Below are positions 7,404-14,013 of a DNA stretch of 20,472 nucleotides, piece after piece. The translations under genes and the position numbers were made by a program. The stretch is from a virus. The notes under the pieces were generated by a model. The model saw only the letters and a list, made by a program, of their open reading frames with translations. It ran no database searches and had not been told where the DNA came from. The DNA lies in IMG/VR virus record IMGVR_UViG_3300048929_000427, positions 1 through 20,472 of that record. The stretch is one strand, 5' to 3'. Every line of letters begins with the position of its first letter. Position 1 is the stretch's first letter.

Positions 7404-8408
7404 TTACGACAGGCCGATGACCGATGCCGTGAACGGCGAGGTCGAGGTGATCGCGTTCGTGCCGGTGGCCTTGACGCGGAACACCCAGTTGGCCGAGGAC
7501 GTCACGCCACTGACACGGATCGTGATCGTCGTGGTGCCGGTGACGGCAACGACGGTTGCGGTCGTCCACGTAGCACCGCCGTCGTTGGACTTCTCGACGA
7601 CGTAGGTGAGTTCGCTCGACTTCGAGGTCGGCTTGGCGAACACGACATCCGCGAGTTGGCCGACCACCGCGGTGGCGACAGGCGGCGCGGAGAACACCGG
7701 GCGGCCCTGCAGACCACGCCAAGCGGCGCCGTCGCGGAACCGCAGAGCGGGGGTGCCCACGTACGGGCAGAGCAGCGAGCCAAGCTCGATCTCCATGGTG
7801 TCCGGATCGGCCTTGTTCCACGACGAGTTGCCGCGGTTGCGCAGCGACATGCGCGGGAAGACCTCAGCGACGAAGTTCTCGCCGTCGAAGCCCAGCGCGA
7901 TCACCTGGCGTTCCAGCAGCGGGGTCTCCGCCGGCTTGCGAATGCCGTAGCCCGCCTTGCCGACATCCTGCAGCGACTGCAGCGGCAGGTCGTAACGCAG
8001 AGCGTCGACCAACGGGATGCCCTCCAGGGCCTTGATGGTGATGCCGTCGTTATCGGCGGTGACGTCGAACCGGACCGCGCGCTTGGACTGCGCGATCATG
8101 GTTTCGGCAACGTCGGTGTTGTAGGTCATTTCGAGGCCGTCCTCATGGAGGGCGCCGAGGTGATAGAACCCGAGGTTCGGTGCCTCACCGAGCAGGTCGG
8201 TGCGCAGCTTGCCGTCGAGCGCGAACGGCGAGAAGTCACCATCGTCGTTCAGGCCGACCGCGGGGTCCGCGAGGTTGTGGACCGTCCCGTCCGGATTCAG
8301 GTAGTCCCGAATCAGCAGATCGGTCACGATCATCTTGCGGACAGTCAGCGGGTTGATGCCCTGCTGCAGGATCTGCCCGTAAGTACCGCCGGAGTTGGGC
8401 AATGCCAT
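7404..8408 (-). CDS. major tail protein (tail tube) with C-terminal Ig-like domain
   Basis: This 334-residue protein starts at ATG 8408 with an AAGGAA ribosome site about 10 nt upstream. The N-terminal ~235 residues read like an actinophage tail tube subunit: a flexible start (MALPNSGGTYGQIL), then DRDYLNP-like and DLLGEAPNLGFYHLGALHEDG segments, and a beta-rich core. Residues ~237-334 form a separate Ig/Fn3-like domain, seen in VEKSNDGGATWTTATV, TITIRVSGVTSSANWVFRV and ending SVIGLS. Such domains decorate the outside of tail tubes and can bind cell-surface sugars weakly. The position downstream of the tail terminator and upstream of the chaperones fits. A 13-bp hairpin follows the stop codon, fitting a highly expressed gene. 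Surface Ser/Thr richness in this domain makes it one possible acceptor for the glycosyltransferases encoded nearby; this last point is speculation. Confidence 0.92.
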   Translation of the reverse strand: MALPNSGGTYGQILQQGINPLTVRKMIVTDLLIRDYLNPDGTVHNLADPAVGLNDDGDFSPFALDGKLRTDLLGEAPNLGFYHLGALHEDGLEMTYNTDVAETMIAQSKRAVRFDVTADNDGITIKALEGIPLVDALRYDLPLQSLQDVGKAGYGIRKPAETPLLERQVIALGFDGENFVAEVFPRMSLRNRGNSSWNKADPDTMEIELGSLLCPYVGTPALRFRDGAAWRGLQGRPVFSAPPVATAVVGQLADVVFAKPTSKSSELTYVVEKSNDGGATWTTATVVAVTGTTTITIRVSGVTSSANWVFRVKATGTNAITSTSPFTASVIGLS

Positions 8409-8431
8409 AAGCTAGTTGTTCCTTTCGAATT

Positions 8432-8447
8432 GCCCTGCTCACAGGGC
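8432..8447 (-). terminator. short hairpin before the major tail protein gene
   Basis: A 6-bp perfect stem (GCCCTG/CAGGGC) with a CTCA loop lies in the 66-nt gap between the 92-residue gene and the major tail protein. It is weak and lies 24 nt before the major tail ATG, so it could be a minor attenuator or chance. Confidence 0.25.
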
Positions 8448-8474
8448 GGCGAGGATTGGTTGGTTGGGGCCGAA

Positions 8475-8753
8475 TTACTTCTCGGCGGGCTTCGCCTTCG
8501 CGGTGGGCGCGGGCAGACCACTGACGAGCGTCTTGGGATCGACAGGCTCGACATCGGCCTCAATCACGAAGCCGGCAGGGATGATCGGGGCGCCGCCGGG
8601 GAACATCGCGTCCTCGGAGAGCGAGCGCTCCACATCGGCGCCAAGCGCCTCGGCCTGCGCGTCGGTCAGGTCGACGGTGCGGTTGGCCGCAACCGACTGG
8701 ACCTTGCCGTCGACGACGTAAGAAACAGCCTTGAGGGTGCGGTACTTCGCCAT
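8475..8753 (-). CDS. small structural-operon protein of unknown function
   Basis: The 92-residue protein starts at ATG 8753 (MAKYRTLKAVSYVVDGK), with GAGAGG 6 nt upstream; an in-frame extension upstream is out of character (Arg/Pro-rich) and crosses the plus-strand gene, so it is not used. Residues 1-45 form a short beta-rich unit ending in VDLTDAQAEALGADVERSL, a pattern seen in small phage head or tail accessory proteins where a hydrophobic 'TVDLTDAQAEALG' motif caps the fold. The C-terminus is Ala/Pro/Lys-rich (GLPAPTAKAKPAEK) and likely flexible. It lies directly upstream of the major tail protein and downstream of the tail terminator. No catalytic motif is visible. A tail or head accessory role is inferred from position only. 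Confidence 0.75.
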   Translation of the reverse strand: MAKYRTLKAVSYVVDGKVQSVAANRTVDLTDAQAEALGADVERSLSEDAMFPGGAPIIPAGFVIEADVEPVDPKTLVSGLPAPTAKAKPAEK

Positions 8754-8785
8754 GTTTTTCCTCTCTTGGAAATTGGGAGATCTGG

Positions 8786-8791
8786 TAGGGT
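8786..8791 (+). promoter_or_regulatory. -10 element for a leaderless transcript
   Basis: TAGGGT matches the TANNNT -10 consensus of actinobacterial housekeeping promoters. Exactly 6 nt (GGGGAT) separate it from the GTG at 8798, so transcription would begin at or next to the start codon. No matching -35 is seen at 17 nt; TTGGAA at 8766 is only 14 nt upstream. No ribosome site precedes the GTG, which supports a leaderless mRNA. Confidence 0.5.
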
Positions 8792-8797
8792 GGGGAT

Positions 8798-9049
8798 GTG
8801 CACGAACCGCCCAGGAATCTCCTGACGAGGGACGTACGTGAAAGCGCCGTCGCCCGAATCGACGAGGACGGCGGCTTTTTGCAGGTCTATTGGGGTGAAT
8901 TCGCACTAGGCGGAAAGATTCAGACCAAAGGCCCGCGCTGCAGGCCGTGGAAGCACACGTGGGATTACGTGACCTACAAGACCGGCGTCGGCCGGCTCAA
9001 TCACGACAAGTTGTGCACCACCTGCAACAGGCGGATACCGCTCAACTAG
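8798..9049 (+). CDS. small Cys/His-rich protein on the opposite strand, unknown function
   Basis: The 83-residue frame starts at GTG 8798, reading (M)HEPPRNLLTRDVRESAV. It is oriented against the late operon, between the tail terminator (its stop codon overlaps that gene's stop by 8 nt) and the 92-residue gene. The second half is rich in aromatic, Cys and His residues: GPRCRPWKHTWDYV, then GRLNHDKLCTTCNRRIPLN. The Cys, the His residues and the final CTTC could make one small zinc site, as in nucleic-acid-binding or anti-host proteins; this is inference. Support for a real gene: sensible protein composition, a TANNNT box 6 nt before the GTG, and a gap in minus-strand genes that it fills exactly. 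I do not recognise the family. Confidence 0.65.
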   Translation: MHEPPRNLLTRDVRESAVARIDEDGGFLQVYWGEFALGGKIQTKGPRCRPWKHTWDYVTYKTGVGRLNHDKLCTTCNRRIPLN

Positions 9050-9473
9050 CGGCTACATACCGGAAGTCGACCTCGTAGAGGCCGATCATCTGGTAAATCT
9101 TTTTGGGCTGTCCATCGTCGACGTATTTCTGCTTACGGAAGTACTCCGTGTTGTAGACATTGTCCGCATATACGTCGCCGGTCGAAATGGTTACCCGCTG
9201 CTGGCCAGTGAATCGGCCGGCGAGATATTCCATTCGCCGGTGCACCAGGGTACAGAAAGTCGAAGCCTTAGCCTCGGTCTCATGAAAGACGTGGATCGAA
9301 TACTTTCCGTTGTCGACAAGCCCATCCGCATTGCCGCCGCCGCGGGCTACCATGATGAATGGCAGCACTGAATTGGTGGGCTTCTCGGTTCGGCACTCCC
9401 CCAGTGGGGAGAGCCATACCTGCAGGACTTCCAGCCCATTCGGCGGCGCCCAGTTGGTCATTTCGACGGTCAT
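9042..9473 (-). CDS. tail terminator protein
   Basis: This 143-residue protein starts at ATG 9473 in an ATGA overlap with the upstream gene's stop. It comes after adaptor, stopper and gp10-like genes and before the tail tube gene, the standard place for tail terminators (lambda gpU-like), which cap the growing tail tube and join it to the head. The sequence is a mixed alpha/beta fold of the right size: NGLEVLQVWLSPLGECRTEKP at the start, a central PFIMVARGGGNADG, HVFHETEAKASTFCTLVHRRM helix, and beta-rich VDFRYVAAS at the end. The central PFI.V.R.GG motif followed by ..D...I.V..F is typical of actinophage tail terminators. The stop converges with the plus-strand gene. Confidence 0.82.
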   Translation of the reverse strand: MTVEMTNWAPPNGLEVLQVWLSPLGECRTEKPTNSVLPFIMVARGGGNADGLVDNGKYSIHVFHETEAKASTFCTLVHRRMEYLAGRFTGQQRVTISTGDVYADNVYNTEYFRKQKYVDDGQPKKIYQMIGLYEVDFRYVAAS

Positions 9474-9943
9474 CGGACGTTCGGTTTCCTCTCCATTGCC
9501 GCAACTGTGCGGCGCATAGGCGCGAATTCTGGAGTGGGTGTTTTCGGGCCCCATGGAGAACGCGATCCCGGCTTATCTTCATTTGTGCCGTATTCGATCC
9601 AGTGGGCCTTTGGGTCGTCGTTATAAACGAGGCCGACCATGACGCCGCCCTTTCGCAGGGCGCGTTTAATCCATAGCCGCTGGCCGAGCGAAAGCTCTTT
9701 CTTCTTGATGTTCCGCCGATAACTCCCCGTTGCGTACGGGTGCGGCCTTCCTGTTTCCTGGGCAAGGACGCCCTCCATTGAGGAGTCCCAGATGAATACC
9801 CAGGTGTCATGAATATCGTCGATGAAACGATGCAAGGCCCGCTTGATATCGCGGTTGCGACTCAGCCCGTCGAAGATCGTGTCCTCGACGTCCTTGTAGC
9901 GGACCTCTACATGCGAAGTGACCCAGGTTTCGGTTCTGGCCAC
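9470..9943 (-). CDS. HK97 gp10-like head-tail protein
   Basis: The 157-residue protein starts at GTG 9943, one nt after the TGA of the upstream gene. The C-terminal half shows the HK97 gp10/tail-component pattern: HPYATGSYRRNI, GGVMVGLVYNDDPKAHWIEYGT, then a Pro-rich loop and FAPMRRTVAAM. In this family an 'A.(Y/W).E(Y/F)GT' strand is followed by 'PF.RPA'-like residues before a final helix; here the versions are AHWIEYGT and PEFAPMRRTV. These proteins bridge the connector and tail completion. Neighbours on both sides (stopper upstream, tail terminator downstream) support the call. It overlaps the next start by 4 nt. Confidence 0.85.
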   Translation of the reverse strand: MARTETWVTSHVEVRYKDVEDTIFDGLSRNRDIKRALHRFIDDIHDTWVFIWDSSMEGVLAQETGRPHPYATGSYRRNIKKKELSLGQRLWIKRALRKGGVMVGLVYNDDPKAHWIEYGTNEDKPGSRSPWGPKTPTPEFAPMRRTVAAMERKPNVR

Positions 9944-9944
9944 A

Positions 9945-10301
9945 TCAGCCGTCCATCCGCTGGCAGATGATCGTCACCTTGAACGGCCGGCCGCGCGGAC
10001 CCGGAAACACCCTTGGCCCGCCGACGATCTGGTAGGTGATGCCGTCGACCTCGACCTCGTCGTTCGACTTGGCTGCCATCACCGTGGCCGTCGGCGGCGC
10101 GGTGCACCTCCACGGGTCGGTAACGATGTCGCCCACGTTGATCGCCGGGGCGTCGATCTCCTCCTTGGCGGTCATCGGACGAAAGCGGCACCCGCGGACG
10201 GGTACCTTTACGCGGACAGTCTCGGGATTGCCCAGGATGTCGCGGTTGTTCAAATCCTCGGTGACAGTGACGAAGTAGACCGTCTGACTGCCTAGCCTCA
10301 T
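9945..10301 (-). CDS. head closure protein (head-to-tail stopper)
   Basis: This 118-residue protein begins at ATG 10301 in an ATGA overlap with the adaptor gene. Its size, beta-rich content and position directly after the adaptor fit the stopper (HK97 gp7 / SPP1 gp16-like) that seals the portal channel after packaging. The N-terminus MRLGSQTVYFVTVTEDLNNRD, a middle region VGDIVTDPWRCTAPPTATVMAA, and the end GITYQIVGGPRVFPGPRGRPF read as small beta-barrel strands, including the 'I.Y.V.G.P..F..P.G.P.....' pattern typical of these proteins in actinophages. No enzymatic motif is seen. Confidence 0.82.
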   Translation of the reverse strand: MRLGSQTVYFVTVTEDLNNRDILGNPETVRVKVPVRGCRFRPMTAKEEIDAPAINVGDIVTDPWRCTAPPTATVMAAKSNDEVEVDGITYQIVGGPRVFPGPRGRPFKVTIICQRMDG

Positions 10302-10858
10302 GCGACCGGAATCAATCGATACTGGTACAGGACGGACTCTTGCATCGGTTGCTTGGCGATACCCCAGCTACGGTCTGTGATACCAGACGCGCGCAGGGAG
10401 ACATCGTCGACCTCGATGCCAGTGAGCTGGCCACTGAGACCCGTGCCGGCGCTGGCCACGGTGCGGTCGATGAGCGCCAGCACCTCCTCGCGGAAGGCCA
10501 TTGCCTCGGCCGCGGCGAAGCCATGCTCCACCGTGATCACCACGCGCCCACGCCAGAAACCGTCCTTGCGGTACAGAATTCCGGGTTCGTTGGTGTACTG
10601 CTCGATCTCGTCGACCGGAACGGTCACGCCATCGTCGGTGCACGAGGTGATGGAATCGACCTTCAGCGTCGGGATGACGATGTAAGGCCATCCGCCGCCG
10701 TCGACCACGAAGGTGTCCGACCGGATCGGCGAAACGTGCCAGCCGCAATACCGGCGGACCTTGTCGAGGGATGTGGCCAGTAGGCGCGCGTTCTCGACAG
10801 GGTCGATCAGCTCGGGGTTGTAGGCCACGACGTCGGCAAGTTCAAGCTCTTCAGCCAT
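10298..10858 (-). CDS. head-to-tail adaptor (connector) protein
   Basis: The 186-residue protein starts at ATG 10858 after a GGGGGG ribosome site. The helical N-terminus (ELADVVAYNPELIDPVENARLLATSLDKVRRYCGWHVSP) followed by a strand region (YIVIPTLKVDSITSC, EIEQYTNEPGILYRKDGFWRGRVVITVEHGF) and a long helix (AMAFREEVLALIDRTVAS) is the gp6/gp15-like adaptor pattern, in which a dodecamer binds below the portal. The motif VRRYCGWHV near residue 35-43 and the '...V.V.YTHGY/EHGF' strand (here ITVEHGF) are family hallmarks. It is the first gene of the resumed connector module after the glycan cassette, preceded by the AT-hook protein and overlapping the stopper gene by 4 nt. Confidence 0.88.
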   Translation of the reverse strand: MAEELELADVVAYNPELIDPVENARLLATSLDKVRRYCGWHVSPIRSDTFVVDGGGWPYIVIPTLKVDSITSCTDDGVTVPVDEIEQYTNEPGILYRKDGFWRGRVVITVEHGFAAAEAMAFREEVLALIDRTVASAGTGLSGQLTGIEVDDVSLRASGITDRSWGIAKQPMQESVLYQYRLIPVA

Positions 10859-10875
10859 GACGGCCCCCCATTCGG

Positions 10876-11148
10876 TTAGTCGGTGGTTTCCTTGCGGGGA
10901 CGGCCGCGGCCACGCTTGACGGGCTCTGCGGCGGTCTCCAGAGGCGGCTCGCCCACGGCGGTCTCAGTCGGTGCCGCGGCAACCTTCGTTTCCGGCGCCG
11001 GCGCGGAGACGGCCTTCTCGAAGTCCTGCAATGAAGCCCGCACCTGGCGGGCCCTATCCTCGGCGTCGACGGCCTCGTAGACCGCCAACTCCTGCAAGAG
11101 GGCTGCGCGGTAATCGGCCGCGAAGTCCCTCACGTTCTGGTCGGACAT
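10876..11148 (-). CDS. small AT-hook-tailed protein
   Basis: This 90-residue protein starts at ATG 11148 (MSDQNVRDFAADYRAALL), with AGGAG 5 nt upstream inside the end of the glycosyltransferase gene; an earlier start would overlap that gene's coding region. Residues 1-48 are an amphipathic, acidic helix pair. An Ala/Pro/Glu linker follows. The last 13 residues (KRGRGRPRKETTD) contain GRGRPRK, the core of an AT-hook DNA minor-groove motif. Small proteins with similar KRGRGRPRK tails are found in many actinophage head modules just before the adaptor; their role is unclear, with packaged-DNA or head binding as possibilities. The DNA-binding idea is inference from the motif only. Confidence 0.78.
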   Translation of the reverse strand: MSDQNVRDFAADYRAALLQELAVYEAVDAEDRARQVRASLQDFEKAVSAPAPETKVAAAPTETAVGEPPLETAAEPVKRGRGRPRKETTD

Positions 11149-11155
11149 GTTTCTC

Positions 11156-11851
11156 CTACCGAGGGTCACTCTCGACCCTCTCGAAATCGTTGATCATGGG
11201 GCTGTAGATGTCCTTCAGCCGCTTTCTGTCGTCAGTTCTCAGGTGCGTGCGGTGCTCCAGGCGGACATCCCACAAAGGCTCAGCGGGAAGCGCTTTCGGG
11301 CCGGCCAGGAACTCGCGCTTGCCGTCGACCGGAGCGGTGACAACGAAGTGCGCCTGCTCGATCCGAATGCCGGGGATGGCGCGGAACAGGCACCGCAGCG
11401 GATGCTGGGCGTAGCTGGAGGCTTCGCGCTGCCAAAGCATCACCTCGGCGGCGTGCGCGTCGGTGGCCGCCAGTCGAGACTTGGTGTCCGCGGGTACGTC
11501 GGAGATGATCTCATCGGCGTCAACCCGGAAAAACCAGTCGCCCGGCTGCGCAAACGTCATGCCGAGCTGGAACATGAAGTCCCGCTTGGCGACTTCGCCA
11601 CCCCACTCGTCCCCCCACCAGACCTTGCGCGACTGATGGATGGTGCAACCGATGCCGGCGCCCGCGGCCGTGCGCAGGATCGCGTCAGCCTGGTCGGTGC
11701 CGCTCGCCGGCTGCATCATGGCACCCGGGAAGCCCGCATACGGGCCGTCAACGGCGATGATGTGGTCGGCCAGTCGCGCGGTAGCGGCAACGCACTCGGC
11801 GAGCCAGGTTGGGCTCTCCTCGTACCAGTTCAGCAGGGCTATGACAGCCAT
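11156..11851 (-). CDS. glycosyltransferase, GT-A fold (third of cassette)
   Basis: The 231-residue protein starts at ATG 11851 (MAVIALLNWYEESPTWLAEC), 13 nt inside the upstream gene, with GGAGG 7 nt upstream. The opening strand-helix, AVDGPYAGFPG at ~33-43 and the DADE at ~111-114 (GDWFFRVDADEIISDVP) are the fold of family 2-like glycosyltransferases, where the DXD motif binds the metal and the nucleotide sugar. The motif WGGEVAKRDFMFQLG (about 83-97) and the C-terminal HRTHLR stretch fit the same group, found in mycobacterial and gordonia phages. The sugar donor and acceptor cannot be read from sequence. Given the dehydrogenase upstream, an activated uronic sugar is one candidate donor. It is the last gene of the cassette before the connector genes. 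Confidence 0.85.
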   Translation of the reverse strand: MAVIALLNWYEESPTWLAECVAATARLADHIIAVDGPYAGFPGAMMQPASGTDQADAILRTAAGAGIGCTIHQSRKVWWGDEWGGEVAKRDFMFQLGMTFAQPGDWFFRVDADEIISDVPADTKSRLAATDAHAAEVMLWQREASSYAQHPLRCLFRAIPGIRIEQAHFVVTAPVDGKREFLAGPKALPAEPLWDVRLEHRTHLRTDDRKRLKDIYSPMINDFERVESDPR

Positions 11852-12018
11852 TCGGGCGCCTCCGCCGAGCGCAATGCACACTCGATGTCGTAACTGCCGT
11901 CCTCGCAGGCGGTGAACGTAAACTCAGGAACGCCGTGGCGGCCAATCTCGATAGCGGTGATGCGATTGATCCAGACCGGCTTTTCGCCTGGGCCCGGACA
12001 TAGCCAGAATCCGCTCAC
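11839..12018 (-). CDS. small cassette protein of unknown function (59 aa)
   Basis: The most likely start is GTG 12018, in a GTGA overlap with the upstream TGA, reading (M)SGFWLCPGPGEKPVWINR; a GTG-extended version from 12048 is possible but would overlap more. GAGG lies 5 nt upstream. The middle is a plausible beta-sheet (WINRITAIEIGRHGVPEFTFTACEDGSYDIECAL), and it ends EAPEWLS, 13 nt into the next glycosyltransferase gene. I do not recognise the family. Translational coupling to both neighbours suggests it serves the glycan cassette or was inherited with it. Confidence 0.7.
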   Translation of the reverse strand: MSGFWLCPGPGEKPVWINRITAIEIGRHGVPEFTFTACEDGSYDIECALRSAEAPEWLS

Positions 12019-12206
12019 GCTGGCCTCACCCTCCCTACGGGTACGCACACCGTCTGGTGGGGCGCCAAACGCTCAGTGCCGCTGCCGTAGTCGGCCTCGG
12101 GATCGATGGCCACGGTGCAACGCGCCCAGCCGTGGTCGATCCGCTCGACGTGACCACGAAGGTCTTCGCCATCGAAGTCGACAATGACGTCGTCGCCGGG
12201 ATTCAT
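12015..12206 (-). CDS. small beta-rich cassette protein of unknown function (63 aa)
   Basis: It starts at ATG 12206 in an ATGA overlap with the dehydrogenase stop, and its TGA overlaps the next start by 4 nt. Reading MNPGDDVIVDFDGEDLRGHV, it has alternating hydrophobic strands (VIVDF, LRGHVERID, ARCTVAID, TVCVPVGRVRP) typical of a small SH3- or KOW-like barrel, a fold used for binding in many small proteins. No catalytic residues are evident. Function unknown; its tight coupling to the sugar dehydrogenase is the only clue. Confidence 0.75.
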   Translation of the reverse strand: MNPGDDVIVDFDGEDLRGHVERIDHGWARCTVAIDPEADYGSGTERLAPHQTVCVPVGRVRPA

Positions 12207-13426
12207 CGTCGCCCCAATCGCTTAACGGTCACGCCATCCCGATCCGGAATGACGCCGAAGGGGTCGACCACAACCGAGCCCTCGGGGAACTCCAGCGAGC
12301 GATACCGCTCATTGTTGGTGGCCAAGAAGTACACAGCCTTGTACATGTAATCCACATCGTTGACGTGCAGGAACTGCTCGCCAGACTGGCGGAGGATATC
12401 GGCCATCAGCATTGCCGCGCTGCCGGTTTCGATGTCGGTCTCGGGCTTGAAGGCCGTTCCGAGCACGATGAGTGGCAGATCATGCTTCTCGGCGTAGTAG
12501 GAGGCGACCTCGGCGTGCCAGGCCTCATACTCCTGGCGGGCGTGCATCAGCGCGTCCCAGATGTTGAAGGACATGTCAACCTCTTCGGCGAGCCAGGACA
12601 GCGCGATATTGTCGCGCGGGTGGCAGCCGCCACCGTCGGACATGCCGGCATCCATGTAGCGGCTCGACAGTAGCCGGCGGTCGGCGAGATCCCAGGCTGC
12701 CTTCATGTCGTCGAAATTCATGCCCATGCGCTCGCACATCTCGCCCCAGCAGTTGGCGATGACCGTCTTGGCGGTGATCCACGTGTTGTACGAGACCTTG
12801 ATTCCCTCGGCCGTCGTCACGCCGGTGCGGATGCACGGGGCATCATTGATCGTGGCGTAGAACTCCTCCAGGAGATCCGCGGCCTCGTCGCTGCAGACGC
12901 CGATCAGGTTGAACTCCGGGTGTAGGTAGTCCTGCAGGACGGTGCCCATCGCGATGAACTGCGGGGTGTAGACATAGTCGACGAAATCGTTGAGTAGCGG
13001 GGCGATCTCGCGGGAGAACGTGCCGGGCAGGCAGGTGGAGATGACCGCGACAGTCTTGCGCACGCCCAGCCGCTCGCACGCCGCGGCGACGGCGGCCACG
13101 CCCTCCTTCAGAAAGGTGTAGTCGAAATCCTCTCTGGCGTCGGGCATGATCGTGGCGCCCTCAAATTCCGGCGCGTGCGGGGTCTGGATGGCGACGAAGA
13201 TGATGTCCGAGTCGGCAACTACCTCGTCGACGGTGTCGTGCCACTGGATGTCATGATTGTCGAGCAGCGGCTGCAGCCCCTCCTCGCGGAACGGGATGAA
13301 GCGCGACTCCAGGTAAGTCTTGACGTCAGGATTGGCGTCGGTTCCGCAGACGGTGTGGCCGCGGCGTTCGATGGCTAGTGCGACCGGCAAGCCGAGCTTG
13401 CCCAGTCCGACATGACCAATTCTCAA
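12203..13426 (-). CDS. UDP-glucose/GDP-mannose 6-dehydrogenase family protein
   Basis: This 407-residue protein begins at TTG 13426 (MRIGHVGLGKLGLPVALAIE) with AAGGGGAA upstream. It has all landmarks of the family that oxidises nucleotide-sugar C6 alcohols to uronic acids with NAD: the GxGxxG Rossmann motif at 4-12; STCLPGT at 130-136; the Lys210/Asn214 pair in EGIKVSYNTWITAK; the catalytic Cys268 in GGGCHPRDNIAL; and the C-terminal GTAFKPETDIETGSAAM (323-339), where the usual Arg is absent. Length matches the usual ~400-450. It is cytoplasmic; its product would be UDP-glucuronate or a related activated acid sugar, used by the adjacent glycosyltransferases. The exact substrate cannot be read. 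It is unusual in a phage structural operon. The neighbouring start overlaps its stop (ATGA). Confidence 0.93.
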   Translation of the reverse strand: MRIGHVGLGKLGLPVALAIERRGHTVCGTDANPDVKTYLESRFIPFREEGLQPLLDNHDIQWHDTVDEVVADSDIIFVAIQTPHAPEFEGATIMPDAREDFDYTFLKEGVAAVAAACERLGVRKTVAVISTCLPGTFSREIAPLLNDFVDYVYTPQFIAMGTVLQDYLHPEFNLIGVCSDEAADLLEEFYATINDAPCIRTGVTTAEGIKVSYNTWITAKTVIANCWGEMCERMGMNFDDMKAAWDLADRRLLSSRYMDAGMSDGGGCHPRDNIALSWLAEEVDMSFNIWDALMHARQEYEAWHAEVASYYAEKHDLPLIVLGTAFKPETDIETGSAAMLMADILRQSGEQFLHVNDVDYMYKAVYFLATNNERYRSLEFPEGSVVVDPFGVIPDRDGVTVKRLGRR

Positions 13427-13444
13427 AGTGTTCCCCTTTGGTGG

Positions 13445-14002
13445 TTAGTCGAGTAGTGCTGCGATGTTTCGCTCGGATGTGTTGCCGCCGTTGCAGTGCA
13501 CTGCGGCAAATGCTTCAGCGAGCGCCTCTGGCGCGTTGAAATGGCCGTCCTTAAACGAGTAGCGGGCCAACTCGTCGTAGTCGACGGCGTCCGTCCATGT
13601 GAGATCGATCAGCGCGCGCGACGGTGCGTCACCGCGATTAGCGTCGAGGATGTGCGCGGCCTCGTGGTAGGTGACGAACTCCATTGGCGTGCAGGACACG
13701 GTCCGCGGGTGGAAGTGACTCGCCTCGTCGTTGGCCATGGACTTCTCGAACGCGGCGCGATCCGCCAGAAATGTCGAGTTGAAGGTGATTACCCCACCGC
13801 CGGCCTGTGCGTAGATGTCATTGAGTGGCTCGGAGTCGATCTTGACGTCCCGCAACTCCGGGTATTTCACGGCGAGTTTGTCTATGGCGCCGTCAATCTC
13901 GGCGGAGAGCGTCGGGTCGGCGCCCTGACTGAGCTTGGTCTCGCCACATGCGGCAAGGGTGGCAACGATAGCCGCGGCGGAGGCGAGATATTTGATGAGA
14001 AT
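13445..14002 (-). CDS. predicted lipoprotein with HEAAH zinc-metallopeptidase motif (ATT start likely)
   Basis: Conventional starts give only 141 residues from GTG 13870, but the frame stays open upstream and encodes a textbook lipoprotein signal: reading from ATT 14002, MLIKYLASAAAIVATLAACG, with lipobox L-A-A-C at 16-19. A GGAGA ribosome site lies 8 nt before this ATT; no ATG, GTG or TTG is available in the interval. Total length is 185 residues. The mature part holds HEAAH at ~113-117 (FVTYHEAAHILDANRG), the HExxH zinc motif, and a downstream EALAEAFAAVHC where a Glu could be the third ligand, as in gluzincins. If exported and lipidated it would act on the outer face of the host membrane. 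It sits between a glycosyltransferase and the dehydrogenase. The motif and lipobox are seen; the start codon and the activity are inferred. Confidence 0.78.
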   Translation of the reverse strand: MLIKYLASAAAIVATLAACGETKLSQGADPTLSAEIDGAIDKLAVKYPELRDVKIDSEPLNDIYAQAGGGVITFNSTFLADRAAFEKSMANDEASHFHPRTVSCTPMEFVTYHEAAHILDANRGDAPSRALIDLTWTDAVDYDELARYSFKDGHFNAPEALAEAFAAVHCNGGNTSERNIAALLD

Positions 14003-14013
14003 GGGCTGTTCTC

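Noticed and set aside
7323-8825. 500-residue plus-strand open frame
   Set aside because: It is the shadow of the major tail gene and its neighbour; composition is His/Arg/Asp/Val-rich with no fold-like pattern, as expected opposite a GC-rich gene.
9280-9810. 176-residue minus-strand frame
   Set aside because: Out-of-frame reading across the gp10-like and tail terminator genes, which are coupled by an ATGA overlap.
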